From Latescibacteria bacterium UBA6620 (GTDB lineage Bacteria > Latescibacterota > UBA2968), in the NCBI GenBank assembly GCA_002433075.1, contig DJHM01000030.1, forward strand, positions 240,446-262,277: a stretch of DNA of 21,832 nt, in the 5' to 3' direction. A model generated the notes under the pieces. The model was given only the letters and a program-made list of their open reading frames with translations. It was not told where the DNA came from and did no database searches. Positions 1 through 8,006 of the stretch are shown one piece after another. A program made the translations under genes and the position numbers. Position 1 is the stretch's first letter; every line of letters starts with the position of its first letter.

Positions 1-1146
1 CGACATCGGCTCGCGCGCCACGATTTCGATGTCGTAGGCCTCGAGACCCACCCGTTTCGATGGATTGTTCGTAATCAGGCGAATCTTTCGCGCCGCCAGG
101 TCCGACAGAATCTGAGCGCCAATCCCGTAGTCGCGTTCGTCCATCCTGTAGCCCAGCTTCACATTGGCGTCCACCGTGTCGTAGCCCGACTCCTGTAGCT
201 TGTACGCGCGGATCTTTTGTCGAAGCCCGATCCCTCGACCCTCCTGGCGCATATAGACGAGCACCCCGCGTCCTTCCCGGGCGATCATCCTCAGTGCGGC
301 ATCCAGATTCTGTGCGCAGTCGCAACGTAGCGACCCCAACGCGTCTCCCGTCAGACATTCGGAGTGCATACGAACCAGCACAGGCTCACCGTCGTCGAAC
401 GACCCGCACGTCAGGGCGACGTGCTCTCGGTTGTCGACGTCCGATTCGTAGAGATGAAGCTGGAACTCTCCGTACTTCGTCGGCATCTCGACCGTTTCCA
501 GACAGCGGACGAGCTTCTCCGACCGGCTCCGGAAAGCGATCAGGTCCTTGATCGTGATGATCTTCAGAGAAAACCGATCGGCCATTTCCTGGAGCTGCGG
601 CAGTCTGGCCATCGTACCGTCTTCGTTCAGGATCTCGCAGAGCACGCCCGCCGGAGCAAGCCCGGCCAGCCGCGCCAGATCGACCGTCGCCTCAGTATGC
701 CCCGCTCGTCGAAGCACGCCTCCCGGACGGGCTCGGAGGGGAAACACGTGGCCGGGCCGCCCGAAATCGGTCGCCTCCGCCCCTGGATCGACGAATCGGC
801 GGACCGTTTCCGCACGGTCACTGGCCGAAATCCCCGTCGTCGTTCCTTCGACTGCATCGATACTGACGGTGAACGGCGTTCCGTGGAGCGCCGTGTTCTC
901 GTCCACCATCATATCCAGCTGAAGGTCCCGCAGACGTTCTTCCGTTGCCGGCAGACAGATTAGTCCACGACCGTGGGTCGCCAGGAAGTTGATCGCCTCC
1001 GGAGTCACCTTGTCCGCCGCAAGGATGAAGTCACCTTCGTTTTCGCGATCCTCGTCGTCAACGACAATGACGATTTTCCCCTCGGCAATATCCTGGATCG
1101 CGTCCTCGATCGAATCCAACCTGCGCTCGTCCGTTGTCTGGCTCAT
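1..1146 (-). CDS. ribBA: Bifunctional 3,4-dihydroxy-2-butanone-4-phosphate synthase / GTP cyclohydrolase II, 3' end beyond window
   Basis: This enzyme feeds both branches of riboflavin synthesis: the N-terminal domain makes dihydroxybutanone phosphate from ribulose-5-phosphate, and the C-terminal domain opens GTP. 382 codons are present with no stop, so the gene is cut by the left edge; the usual family length is about 400. Seen in the translation: the acidic loop DDEDRENEGDF at residues 31-40 and RRAGHTEA with His150 of the butanone synthase, then the cyclohydrolase zinc ligands Cys264, Cys275 and Cys277 in HSECLTGDALGSLRCDC, and REGRG/RQEGRGIGL near 290-308. The ATG at 1146 overlaps the ribE stop as ATGA, which implies translational coupling. 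It is the last visible gene of a five-gene minus-strand operon; ribH or nusB often follow in such operons but would lie outside the window. Confidence 0.97.
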   Translation of the reverse strand, partial: MSQTTDERRLDSIEDAIQDIAEGKIVIVVDDEDRENEGDFILAADKVTPEAINFLATHGRGLICLPATEERLRDLQLDMMVDENTALHGTPFTVSIDAVEGTTTGISASDRAETVRRFVDPGAEATDFGRPGHVFPLRARPGGVLRRAGHTEATVDLARLAGLAPAGVLCEILNEDGTMARLPQLQEMADRFSLKIITIKDLIAFRSRSEKLVRCLETVEMPTKYGEFQLHLYESDVDNREHVALTCGSFDDGEPVLVRMHSECLTGDALGSLRCDCAQNLDAALRMIAREGRGVLVYMRQEGRGIGLRQKIRAYKLQESGYDTVDANVKLGYRMDERDYGIGAQILSDLAARKIRLITNNPSKRVGLEAYDIEIVAREPMS

Positions 1147-1787
1147 CTGTCGTAGCCCATCCTTTGTAGAGATTCCGCCGTCAGCCCTTCAGACTCCGCC
1201 CCACCGCTCACCAGTCGCTCGAGATAGCGCGCCACAAGATCCACCTCGAGATTGACCCGGTCTCCCTGCGACCTGTCTTTCATCGTTGTTACTTTCATCG
1301 TGTGGGGGATGATCGTCACGCTGAATCGATCCCCGTCGACCGAAACGACCGTCAGACTGATGCCGTCGATCGCGATCGAACCTTTCTCGGCCACGTAACG
1401 ACTCAGGGCCGAAGGCATCTCGACCGTGTAGTCCCAATGATCACCACCATCCACCCGCTGGACAACCTGTCCCACCCCATCGACGTGCCCCTGAACCAGA
1501 TGGCCATCCAGGCGATCGGACAACCGCACGGACCGCTCGAGGTTCAGTCGATCGCCCACACGCAGGCTCCCCACGGTCGTCCGTCGAAGGGTCTCCTCCA
1601 CGGACTCCACGATGAAGCCCGATTCGGCCACCTCCACTGCCGTGTGACACGCCCCCGCCAGACTGACACTGTCCCCAACCTCGAGACCGTCCAGCACGGT
1701 CGTCGCCTCGATCGACGTTCGCTGGTACCCCGACCGGCCGTCGATCGATCGGACCGTTCCAATCTCTTCTACGATACCCGTAAACAA
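1143..1787 (-). CDS. ribE: Riboflavin synthase alpha subunit
   Basis: This enzyme dismutates two molecules of 6,7-dimethyl-8-ribityllumazine to riboflavin, the last step of the pathway. The 214-residue product has the two-fold repeated barrel of the family: it opens FTGIVEEIGTV, has the linker HLVQGHVDGVG, and carries the second-barrel signature GSIAIDGISLTVV. The equivalent first-barrel signature is unusual, reading AGACHTAV where NGVCLTV is typical. I chose the TTG at 1787 because family members start exactly at M-FTGIVEE; GAGAGGAG lies about 8 bases upstream on the minus strand. An in-frame ATG at 1853 would add 22 residues atypical of the family and a longer overlap with ribD. The gene overlaps the ribD 3' end by 19 bases and the ribBA start by 4. 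Confidence 0.94.
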   Translation of the reverse strand: MFTGIVEEIGTVRSIDGRSGYQRTSIEATTVLDGLEVGDSVSLAGACHTAVEVAESGFIVESVEETLRRTTVGSLRVGDRLNLERSVRLSDRLDGHLVQGHVDGVGQVVQRVDGGDHWDYTVEMPSALSRYVAEKGSIAIDGISLTVVSVDGDRFSVTIIPHTMKVTTMKDRSQGDRVNLEVDLVARYLERLVSGGAESEGLTAESLQRMGYDR

Positions 1788-2875
1788 CGGTCCCGTCGCT
1801 CCTCTCCAGCAGGCCTCACCAACGCTGTATACAGAAGGTCGTCCCCCAGCCATTCCGTTCGCACGCCGGCCAGTTCGACACCTGCATCCACCGTCTGGAT
1901 TCCCAAATCGTCAATCGAGGGTACACCCGATCCCAGAACTCTGGGTGCGGCGAACATCGCCACCCGATCCACGGCTCCCGCCTTCAGACACGACGCGGCC
2001 AGCCTGCTGCCTCCCTCCACCAGGACGTGAATCACATCCCGCGCCCCCAGGTATTCCATCAACGCGGAAACTGAAGGACGCCCCGTATCATCCGCCCCGA
2101 CCTGCACCACCTCGGCCCCCGCAGCCTCGAGCCGCCTACTGGCTTCCGTATCTTCCGACGTAGTTACGATCATCGCAGGGAGACACGCCGCGTCAGGCGG
2201 TGTCCGCAATTGACTGTCGACCACGACTCGCAGCGGGTCCGTGCCATCGACGTGCCTCACCGTCAGCGCCGGATCGTCGGCCAGGACCGTCGCGACCCCG
2301 ACCATCACCGCCTGAGCCTCGGCCCGCATCTGATGACACCGTGTCCGGGCGAGCCGCCCCGTGATCCATCGGGAGTCCCCCTGACGTGTCGCGATTGAGC
2401 CATCGATCGACTGCGCCAGCTTCAGCGTGACGAAGGGTCGACCCGTACGGCGATGCGCCAGGTAGACTTCGTTCAGCGCCTCCGCTACGTCCTCCAGCAC
2501 GCCCACCTCGACCTCGACCCCGGCCTCGCACAGGCGAGCGAAGCCCTCGCCCGACACGCGCGTATCCGGATCGGCGTGGCAACACACGACCCGGGTAACA
2601 CCACGATCGATCAACAGATCCGTGCAAGCCGGAGTTCGACCCTGGACACAGCACGGCTCGAGCGTCACATAGACCGTTGAACCTCTGACGCATCCCCCGG
2701 CGTCCTCGATCGCAGCCACTTCGGCGTGGGGTCCACCCGGTTCCGCGTGATACCCACGCCCCAGAATCTGCCCGTCGCGAACGACGACCGCCCCCACCAT
2801 CGGGTTCGGACGCGTCGTCTGGCGACCCCGCTCCGCGAGCGTCAACGCCAACCGAATATAGTCGGAGTCGATCAC
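1769..2875 (-). CDS. ribD: Bifunctional diaminohydroxyphosphoribosylaminopyrimidine deaminase / 5-amino-6-(5-phosphoribosylamino)uracil reductase
   Basis: RibD carries out the deamination and NADPH-dependent ribose reduction between GTP cyclohydrolase II and lumazine synthase. The 368-residue length matches the family. The N-terminal cytidine-deaminase-like domain shows the zinc site: His50 and catalytic Glu52 in PHAEVAAI, Cys75 and Cys84 in EPCCVQGRTPAC. The reductase domain begins near residue 145 with FVTLKLAQSIDGSIAT, followed by DSRWITG and a glycine-rich VEGGSRLA near 286. The ATG at 2875 overlaps the stop of the upstream beta-propeller gene as ATGA, so ribD appears to depend on that gene for translation. 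This is an ordinary full-length RibD in an unusual operon. Confidence 0.97.
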   Translation of the reverse strand: MIDSDYIRLALTLAERGRQTTRPNPMVGAVVVRDGQILGRGYHAEPGGPHAEVAAIEDAGGCVRGSTVYVTLEPCCVQGRTPACTDLLIDRGVTRVVCCHADPDTRVSGEGFARLCEAGVEVEVGVLEDVAEALNEVYLAHRRTGRPFVTLKLAQSIDGSIATRQGDSRWITGRLARTRCHQMRAEAQAVMVGVATVLADDPALTVRHVDGTDPLRVVVDSQLRTPPDAACLPAMIVTTSEDTEASRRLEAAGAEVVQVGADDTGRPSVSALMEYLGARDVIHVLVEGGSRLAASCLKAGAVDRVAMFAAPRVLGSGVPSIDDLGIQTVDAGVELAGVRTEWLGDDLLYTALVRPAGEERRDRCLRVS

Positions 2876-4890
2876 TTCCGGACGTCGAACAAACGCTTTG
2901 CCACACCGACGTTACCCAGGCCGTCCACCACCCGAACCACTAACGTGTATTCTCCGGGAGTCAGTCCATCCACTTTCGCGTCGAAGGTCTCTTCCTTCGA
3001 GTCGAAGATGTCGTCGGACGGAAACAAGACCCTCCACGGACCCGAGTTCACTGAATAGGCCGCCTCAACGAGTGGTGTTGTCGCATCCGTGGCCCGTCCT
3101 GTCAGCCGAACGACGCCGGCACCCCGAGGGGCGACCTCCAGGGACACGCTCGGCGGTGTATGATCGACCTCGAACGGTTCGCTCAGCCTCTCCGCCGACA
3201 GGGCCAGGTGGGGTGGATTGCTCGCCTTGTCCGAAACCGTCAGCCGAACCTGTACCGAACCCTCCGGTGCGGAATCTGTCTGCCACGCATAGTCGGTCGC
3301 CGTCAGGTCTTCCGCCAGAAGCTTCCATTCTCGCTCGGCTCGTCCCTTGAAATGCAGGGCATAGGTCAATGCGTCGTCGTTTACGTCGGCTCCCTTCCAC
3401 TCGATCTTCCACACGCCCCTCTCCACCTCACCCCGCCCGTTCCCGCCACCCGAGCCTTCGTTACTCGGGCCCGTTCCGTTTTCGACCTCCAGGGTCAGAA
3501 CCACCGGCCTCACGTTCTCCTGAAGTCCCGCAACCCTCACCCGGCGCAGCAGGGGCTGAGCGCGTTCGGTACCCGAAAGCGTGGCTCGATACTGAATGAA
3601 CCGAGCGGCCGGACTCGAAATCCGACCCTTATCGACCGTCGCCCACGCACTCCACGTCTCATCCGGCGCCTCACGGTTGCCGCTCCGCGTTTTGAACTCG
3701 ACACTCGAACGACGAGGCAGTTCAGCCTGGTAGGTCAACGTACCCCATCGAGAAACGAGATTGAAATCCTCCGGTTCACTCGTGAGAATCCCTCTCTCGG
3801 CCGGCTTCGATCCGATGGACCACACTTCGCCCGTGCCTGCCGATCCGATCAATCCCCCACCCTCTCCGTCTGTCAGGAAGGTCCAGGGGGATTGATCCTT
3901 AAGCCTGGCCACAAGGGTCTGCCCTCCTCTGGGGTATACGTGATGAAGGCCTCCCTCGTCGCCTGTGACGATCTCCGCCGCTCCATCAGACAGAACTCCG
4001 ACGGAAAGAAGCATCGATGCAGGCGATTCCCAGACCCTGAACCCCGAGCCCGTGGGTTTGATCGCATACAGGGCCGACCGCGAAGATCCACTCGCTGACC
4101 CCTCACTCGATCGCCCGTTGCTCCCGCCTGCGGATGGAGGTCGGGTGGGCTGTGACATCGCCACCGCGTAAAGCGTACCGTCGTCCCCAAGCGCAAGATC
4201 GTGGATCTCGTTCTCGATCGCGTCATAGAGCACCGCCGTCCCTCGATCATCGTGACGGTAGACGAGACCGTTCTCGTCCGTCCCGGCGAATAAGGTGCCG
4301 TCCGATGTTCGAAGCAGGGAAACCACGTTCGCGTCGGCCGCCTCCAGCAGTGTCTCCACCTTCCCGTCGAGAGACACGGATACCACGCGGCCCTGTTCCC
4401 CACCCGTCGCCGCGAAGAGACGACCGCGTCCCAGTTCCAGCGCCCAGACGTGGCTGTCGCCCGTTTCGGCAAGGGTCCGTGGTTCCTGACCAGGGTCGAT
4501 CGCATAGATCAGGCCGCCCGGCGAGGATCCCGCATAGACTGTCCCGTTCGAGCCCACGGCCAGCGCGAAGATCGCCACTTCAGGCGAATCGTAAAGGAGG
4601 TTGACCTGCCCGTCCGGCCCGACACGATAGATTCGTCCCTCGTTCCCTGTCCCAGCGTAGAGAGTGCCCTTCGAATCCCGGGCAAGAGACCATACGTACC
4701 CTTCCCCGGTCTCAGCCAGAAGATCGACTGCCGGACCTAGCCGAACCGTCCCTTCGCGGGAGATGGACAAGTCCTCGACTTCCCCCTCGAGGAACTGAGC
4801 CTGCGTCTCCTGCTCCCAGATGCGCGGCTGGACTGCGCCCACGGACCCGGCAAAGACCAGCACCCCCACGCATACCCACCAGCCCCTCAT
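2872..4890 (-). CDS. Exported beta-propeller protein with C-terminal Ig/FN3-like region
   Basis: A 672-residue protein of unknown function. It starts with a probable Sec signal peptide: a short basic start, a hydrophobic stretch to about residue 18, then VGAVQP. Residues about 60-350 hold repeated propeller-blade motifs such as LYAGTGNEGRIYRV, VYAGSSPGGLIYAI, LFAATGGEQGRVVSV and LFAGTDENGLVYR. A Gly/Ser-rich insert follows PTRPPSAGGS near 250-270. The C-terminal third looks beta-rich, with a segment beginning DHTPPSVSLEV and a final GEYTLVVRVVDGLGNVG typical of Ig/FN3-like domains. The ATG at 4890 overlaps the upstream S55 gene stop, and its own stop overlaps the ribD start. A periplasmic or surface binding role is inferred from the fold only; no catalytic motif is visible. 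Confidence 0.85.
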   Translation of the reverse strand: MRGWWVCVGVLVFAGSVGAVQPRIWEQETQAQFLEGEVEDLSISREGTVRLGPAVDLLAETGEGYVWSLARDSKGTLYAGTGNEGRIYRVGPDGQVNLLYDSPEVAIFALAVGSNGTVYAGSSPGGLIYAIDPGQEPRTLAETGDSHVWALELGRGRLFAATGGEQGRVVSVSLDGKVETLLEAADANVVSLLRTSDGTLFAGTDENGLVYRHDDRGTAVLYDAIENEIHDLALGDDGTLYAVAMSQPTRPPSAGGSNGRSSEGSASGSSRSALYAIKPTGSGFRVWESPASMLLSVGVLSDGAAEIVTGDEGGLHHVYPRGGQTLVARLKDQSPWTFLTDGEGGGLIGSAGTGEVWSIGSKPAERGILTSEPEDFNLVSRWGTLTYQAELPRRSSVEFKTRSGNREAPDETWSAWATVDKGRISSPAARFIQYRATLSGTERAQPLLRRVRVAGLQENVRPVVLTLEVENGTGPSNEGSGGGNGRGEVERGVWKIEWKGADVNDDALTYALHFKGRAEREWKLLAEDLTATDYAWQTDSAPEGSVQVRLTVSDKASNPPHLALSAERLSEPFEVDHTPPSVSLEVAPRGAGVVRLTGRATDATTPLVEAAYSVNSGPWRVLFPSDDIFDSKEETFDAKVDGLTPGEYTLVVRVVDGLGNVGVAKRLFDVRK

Positions 4891-6695
4891 CGTCCCTCGC
4901 TCTCCTGAGACGGCCTGCCGGTTCGTCTCTGCGGTCCACCGAACCGAAGGCCTTTTTGACTGTCACCCACGTGCAGGAAAACGGTCTGGCTCCCTGACAA
5001 CACGTAATCGGTCTGAACCCGCTCGTGTGAGAGGACTGAACTTCCGACAGTCGCGACTGTTCCGCTCTCAAGCCCCATCTGAAGCGCGGCCTGAACGGAC
5101 GGCGGCAGAGCGGACATCTCCCGCCCCCCAATCGTCGCGCCCTTCTTCTGACCGGACAGCTCGATGACGAGCTCGTCGTTCCGAGGCAATTCACCCAGTT
5201 TCCGGAGAAGGTGCCGCACGCTCCACGGTCGGTATTCGGCCGGTACTCGCTTGGCGTCCGCCGCGTTGTGATCCGTCGCACTCGACACGCGCAGGGTCAG
5301 CGCCTTTTCCTCCGCGAACTCAGGCAATTTCAGAGAGGTCACGATTTCTCGGGACGCTTCCAGATAGGGGCGCACAACCACACGCACTTCCACCTCATCC
5401 CCTGCAGCGAAACGAGCGCGATCCAGTCGCACCCCCTCGATCTTCGCCGCCTGAATTTTTTCGACCACCTCGAGCTCGAAGAACGCCGTTTCGACGCGAA
5501 CGTCCTCGTAAGGGTTCGACATCACGAATCCGAGCGGGCGTGTCACCCCACCCACGCCCTCTCCCAACGCGACAGGCCCTGCGTAGACATTCGTCATCTC
5601 CAGTGGATCGTAGCCTTCGACAACGACCCGGGTTCGGGTCCTCACCGTCACATCCCCCATCGCCTGCTCCGACCCGATCAGCGCGCTTAGAACAGCAGCC
5701 TGTGTCAGGAAGGGACCGAAGTTGCGGTCGCGCACGACTTCAATCTCGAACGACTCCGACCGGGAGACGGAGCGCACATCGATCGACACCGGAATCATAT
5801 CGACAGTCCGCCCAATGACCCCACCGACACCCGGTGCGCGGTCCTGCGTAATCGCACCGACCGGCCGCACGGCCGAGCCGTACTTGAACGACAGAACCTG
5901 ACTTGGAATCACGTCGTGGATGAAAGCGGACGTCATCGGCAGAGACGTTGTGCCCACGTTCATCATCGGATGGCCGAAGGCGATCAACCGGTCCTCGTCC
6001 ACGTAAGTAACGGTGCCGATGCCCGTCATACTCATATCCCCGCGTACGAGCTGCACGCCGACAGCAGACCCCGGCTCGAGCGGACCGGCAAGCAACCCGG
6101 TATCCGATCCCCCGCCGCCCTGAACCGGCATCAGACGATGCGGCGACAGCCTCTGCCGCAAATCGTCGATCACCGAGGGCGCGAACCCCGAAGCGATCAC
6201 GGGTGTAACCAAGCGTTTGAGCGCGCCTGCCTCCAGCGCGGGCTCGACCCGATCGCCCTCCAGCGAGAATCCGAGCTGCGGTTCCGATACGGTGTCCGGT
6301 CTCTCCAGGATCTCCAGCATCTCCTCGATCGGAGTCAGCAGCATCAGGGCCTCTTTCGAAAAAGCGTAGCCCCAGGCAACCGCGCCGATCAGCTTGCCAT
6401 CGATATAGACAGGACTACCGCTCATCCCCAGGATCCCGTTCGTCCGATCGAGCGGCCCTCCGCTGAGTCTTGTGAGGATCAGATCCGCCCGAGCTCCGGC
6501 GGCGTTCTTCTGTACACCCAGGATCTCAACACCGAACGTGTCAATTTTGGTGCCGTGGAAAACCGTCCTCCCGATCCCCTTCATCCCCCGCGTCAAGGCA
6601 TCGACAGGAAGGATGTCGGGCTGGGAAATAGCAGGACCGGGAATTGCCGCGGTGAGGATCGTTGCGACAACAGAGAGGACAATTCGAAAATGCAC
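4887..6695 (-). CDS. SpoIVB peptidase S55-domain-like exported protein
   Basis: A 602-residue protein with a signal peptide (hydrophobic to about residue 24, AISQP). It matches the S55 SpoIVB-like family seen outside spore formers: VDALTRGMKGIGRTVFHGTK at 31-50, GMSGSPVYIDGKLIGAV at 90-106 with candidate nucleophile Ser92, GIGTVTYVDEDRLIAFGHPM at 225-244 with candidate His242, and a beta-rich C-terminal half. In Bacillus SpoIVB the His precedes the Ser, so the motif order is reversed here. The Asp that lies 15 residues before the serine in SpoIVB is not in the same place, so activity is uncertain. The start is GTG with AAAGG about 8 bases upstream; a good promoter lies 43 bases further up. 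First gene of the rib operon. Confidence 0.85.
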   Translation of the reverse strand: MHFRIVLSVVATILTAAIPGPAISQPDILPVDALTRGMKGIGRTVFHGTKIDTFGVEILGVQKNAAGARADLILTRLSGGPLDRTNGILGMSGSPVYIDGKLIGAVAWGYAFSKEALMLLTPIEEMLEILERPDTVSEPQLGFSLEGDRVEPALEAGALKRLVTPVIASGFAPSVIDDLRQRLSPHRLMPVQGGGGSDTGLLAGPLEPGSAVGVQLVRGDMSMTGIGTVTYVDEDRLIAFGHPMMNVGTTSLPMTSAFIHDVIPSQVLSFKYGSAVRPVGAITQDRAPGVGGVIGRTVDMIPVSIDVRSVSRSESFEIEVVRDRNFGPFLTQAAVLSALIGSEQAMGDVTVRTRTRVVVEGYDPLEMTNVYAGPVALGEGVGGVTRPLGFVMSNPYEDVRVETAFFELEVVEKIQAAKIEGVRLDRARFAAGDEVEVRVVVRPYLEASREIVTSLKLPEFAEEKALTLRVSSATDHNAADAKRVPAEYRPWSVRHLLRKLGELPRNDELVIELSGQKKGATIGGREMSALPPSVQAALQMGLESGTVATVGSSVLSHERVQTDYVLSGSQTVFLHVGDSQKGLRFGGPQRRTGRPSQESEGR

Positions 6696-6737
6696 GCAAG
6701 TGCCTTTAGTTTTGGGTGGTTATAATTGCAACCAAAG

Positions 6738-6766
6738 AATCTACCCCCACTCCCTATGCGTGTCAA
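6738..6766 (-). promoter_or_regulatory. Sigma-70-type promoter of the S55/propeller/rib operon
   Basis: On the minus strand TTGACA (6766-6761) is followed by a 17-base spacer and TAGATT (6743-6738). The predicted start of transcription gives a leader of roughly 36 bases before the GTG at 6695, too short to hold an FMN riboswitch. The -35 is a perfect consensus match and the -10 matches at 4 of 6 positions. Confidence 0.7.
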
Positions 6767-6851
6767 GCTGAGGGCTCGAAGACCCGACCGAAAGCGCCGT
6801 AAACCGGTGCGACAGTTAAGAGTAGAGGCTTCTGGAAAGGGTGAACAAACC

Positions 6852-6880
6852 TTGTGAGCGCAGGTTTCCTGCCTTATACT
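6852..6880 (+). promoter_or_regulatory. Promoter of rlmH, predicted to give a leaderless mRNA
   Basis: TTGTGA (6852-6857), a 17-base spacer and TATACT (6875-6880) precede the rlmH ATG at 6890 by only nine bases. Transcription would start within a few bases of the ATG, leaving no room for a Shine-Dalgarno sequence, and none is visible. This also rules out the longer in-frame GTG start at 6854, which lies inside the promoter. Confidence 0.65.
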
Positions 6881-6889
6881 GTCGATTCA

Positions 6890-7360
6890 ATGCGGATAGC
6901 GCTCCTGACGGTCGGACAGGCAAAGGACGCGGCGCTCAGGCAGGCGGCGGATGGCTATGTGAAGAGGCTGAGCCGCTATACTCCCTTTTCTGAGCAACAC
7001 GTCCTGGAGGAAAAGGCGCCAAAGAAGCGGCCTGTGGCGAAGATTCTTGAGCCAGAGGGTGAACGGCTGATCAGAACGATTCCGGACCACGCCTACGTGG
7101 TCGCGCTTGACGTCGGCGGTCAGTCAGTCGATTCGGAAGGACTGTCGCGAAAAATCGAAGAAGTGGCGGCCCGAAGCGTGAGCACGCTCGTCTTCACGAT
7201 TGGTGGGCCTTTCGGGCTGTCCGATGCCATTCTGAAGCGTGCAGACTGGCGTTTTTCGCTATCGAGAATGACCTACCCGCACGAAATGGCCCGGTTGATT
7301 CTGCTGGAACAACTCTACAGGGCATTCACAATCATGCGGGGTGAAAAATACCATAAATAA
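6890..7360 (+). CDS. rlmH: 23S rRNA (pseudouridine-1915-N3)-methyltransferase
   Basis: RlmH is a SPOUT-class methyltransferase that methylates pseudouridine 1915 in helix 69 of 23S rRNA using S-adenosylmethionine. The product is 156 residues, matching the roughly 155 of E. coli RlmH. It shows YVVALDVGGQ, the cofactor-binding knot segment FTIGGPFGLSD, and the family C-terminus LILLEQLYRAFTIMRGEKYHK minus its last residue (HK ends the protein here). The start MRIALLTVGQ is typical of the family. A promoter ending nine bases before the ATG suggests leaderless translation. The gene is divergent from the rib operon, and a stable hairpin RNA begins at the base after the stop codon. Confidence 0.96.
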   Translation: MRIALLTVGQAKDAALRQAADGYVKRLSRYTPFSEQHVLEEKAPKKRPVAKILEPEGERLIRTIPDHAYVVALDVGGQSVDSEGLSRKIEEVAARSVSTLVFTIGGPFGLSDAILKRADWRFSLSRMTYPHEMARLILLEQLYRAFTIMRGEKYHK

Positions 7361-7470
7361 GGCCCGAGGGCGGTGGTCCCAAAACAGCCGGGGAGAGATG
7401 ATTCCGCGTGTGTGGTAGCACCTCAGGAATCCGGCTGTCTAAAGACGCACTTGCCCTCGGGCCGTTTTTT
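7361..7470 (+). ncRNA. Candidate rod-like structured RNA ending in a U-tract (also the rlmH terminator)
   Basis: A perfect 11-bp outer stem pairs 7361-7371 (GGCCCGAGGGC) with 7453-7463 and is followed directly by G and six T. Inside it, in order, GUG 7373-7375 pairs with 7448-7450, GUC 7376-7378 with 7444-7446, an 8-bp stem 7384-7391 (ACAGCCGG) with 7431-7438, and AUUCC 7401-7405 with 7426-7430. All fold into one long rod with internal loops, far larger than a terminator needs. It begins one base after the rlmH stop, so it is probably co-transcribed and may be processed. I compared it with SRP RNA, 6S RNA and tmRNA from memory and found no conserved core of any of these. Terminator function is likely; a separate RNA role is speculative. 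Confidence 0.5.
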
Positions 7471-7716
7471 CACAAGCCGAGCGCAATTTTTGCAGAATGG
7501 ATGGTGTCTGGGGAGGTTCTACGAGTCTGACGGAGGGGATACTGATTGTCGGATTCGGCGCGATTTGACTGCCGAAAAGCAACCGATTTCAGTACCAGAA
7601 GGAGCCCTTTCGCTCAAAGCAATCTCATAATAAGCCATTGTTTTTGCTGAGTCAAGAGCGCTGAGGGCGTACTCGGAGGCCCCGAATCGGGGTGATTCAG
7701 GGGTGTGAGGCGAGGG
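7471..7716. other. Intergenic stretch with no recognised gene
   Basis: Together with the hairpin RNA before it, this makes a gap of about 350 bases between rlmH and the next gene. Short open frames exist but lack ribosome binding sites and recognisable products. The only structure noted is a 13-base palindrome CCCCGAATCGGGG at 7680-7692, which could fold downstream of the minus-strand gene ending at 7717 but has no T-tract. Confidence 0.4.
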
Positions 7717-7983
7717 TCAGTTGAGAGACTGGAGCCTGAACCGACGGCGACGGTCCAGCCGGCGTACCATACTTCGAATCCGCTCCGACCGTGGAACGTC
7801 GTCGACCAGGGCATAGCAGAAGCCCAGATAGGCAAGATGGTGACGAAACTGGCGATCGGGTTCGGGAATCATAAGGACTGAATCACTTTCCGGGGTGGGA
7901 GCACGAAACGTTGCTTCTGCGGGACGTCGTGATGTCAATTCGCGCCTCCGGATGGCTTGAGCGGCACCATTGTTAGGACGCAT
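7717..7983 (-). CDS. Small hypothetical protein (88 aa)
   Basis: I do not recognise this protein. The sequence is basic and Arg-rich, with a central VLMIPEPDRQFRHHLAYLG stretch around residues 36-54 and a very basic C-terminus, MVRRLDRRRRFRLQSLN. No signal peptide or membrane segment is evident. Support for it being real comes from a TTGAAA-17-TATAAT promoter on the same strand ending 24 bases before the ATG at 7983, with a palindrome in its spacer. The ribosome binding site is poor: GGAA lies about 16 bases upstream. A basic tail could bind nucleic acid, but that is a guess. It is also possible that the promoter drives an untranslated RNA through this region. Confidence 0.45.
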   Translation of the reverse strand: MRPNNGAAQAIRRRELTSRRPAEATFRAPTPESDSVLMIPEPDRQFRHHLAYLGFCYALVDDVPRSERIRSMVRRLDRRRRFRLQSLN

Positions 7984-8006
7984 CAGACCAAGTCATCATT
8001 CCAACT

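Noticed and set aside
6696..6740. FMN riboswitch before the rib operon
   Set aside because: The leader after the predicted start is about 36 bases, and no conserved RFN-element sequence is present upstream of the first gene or of ribD.
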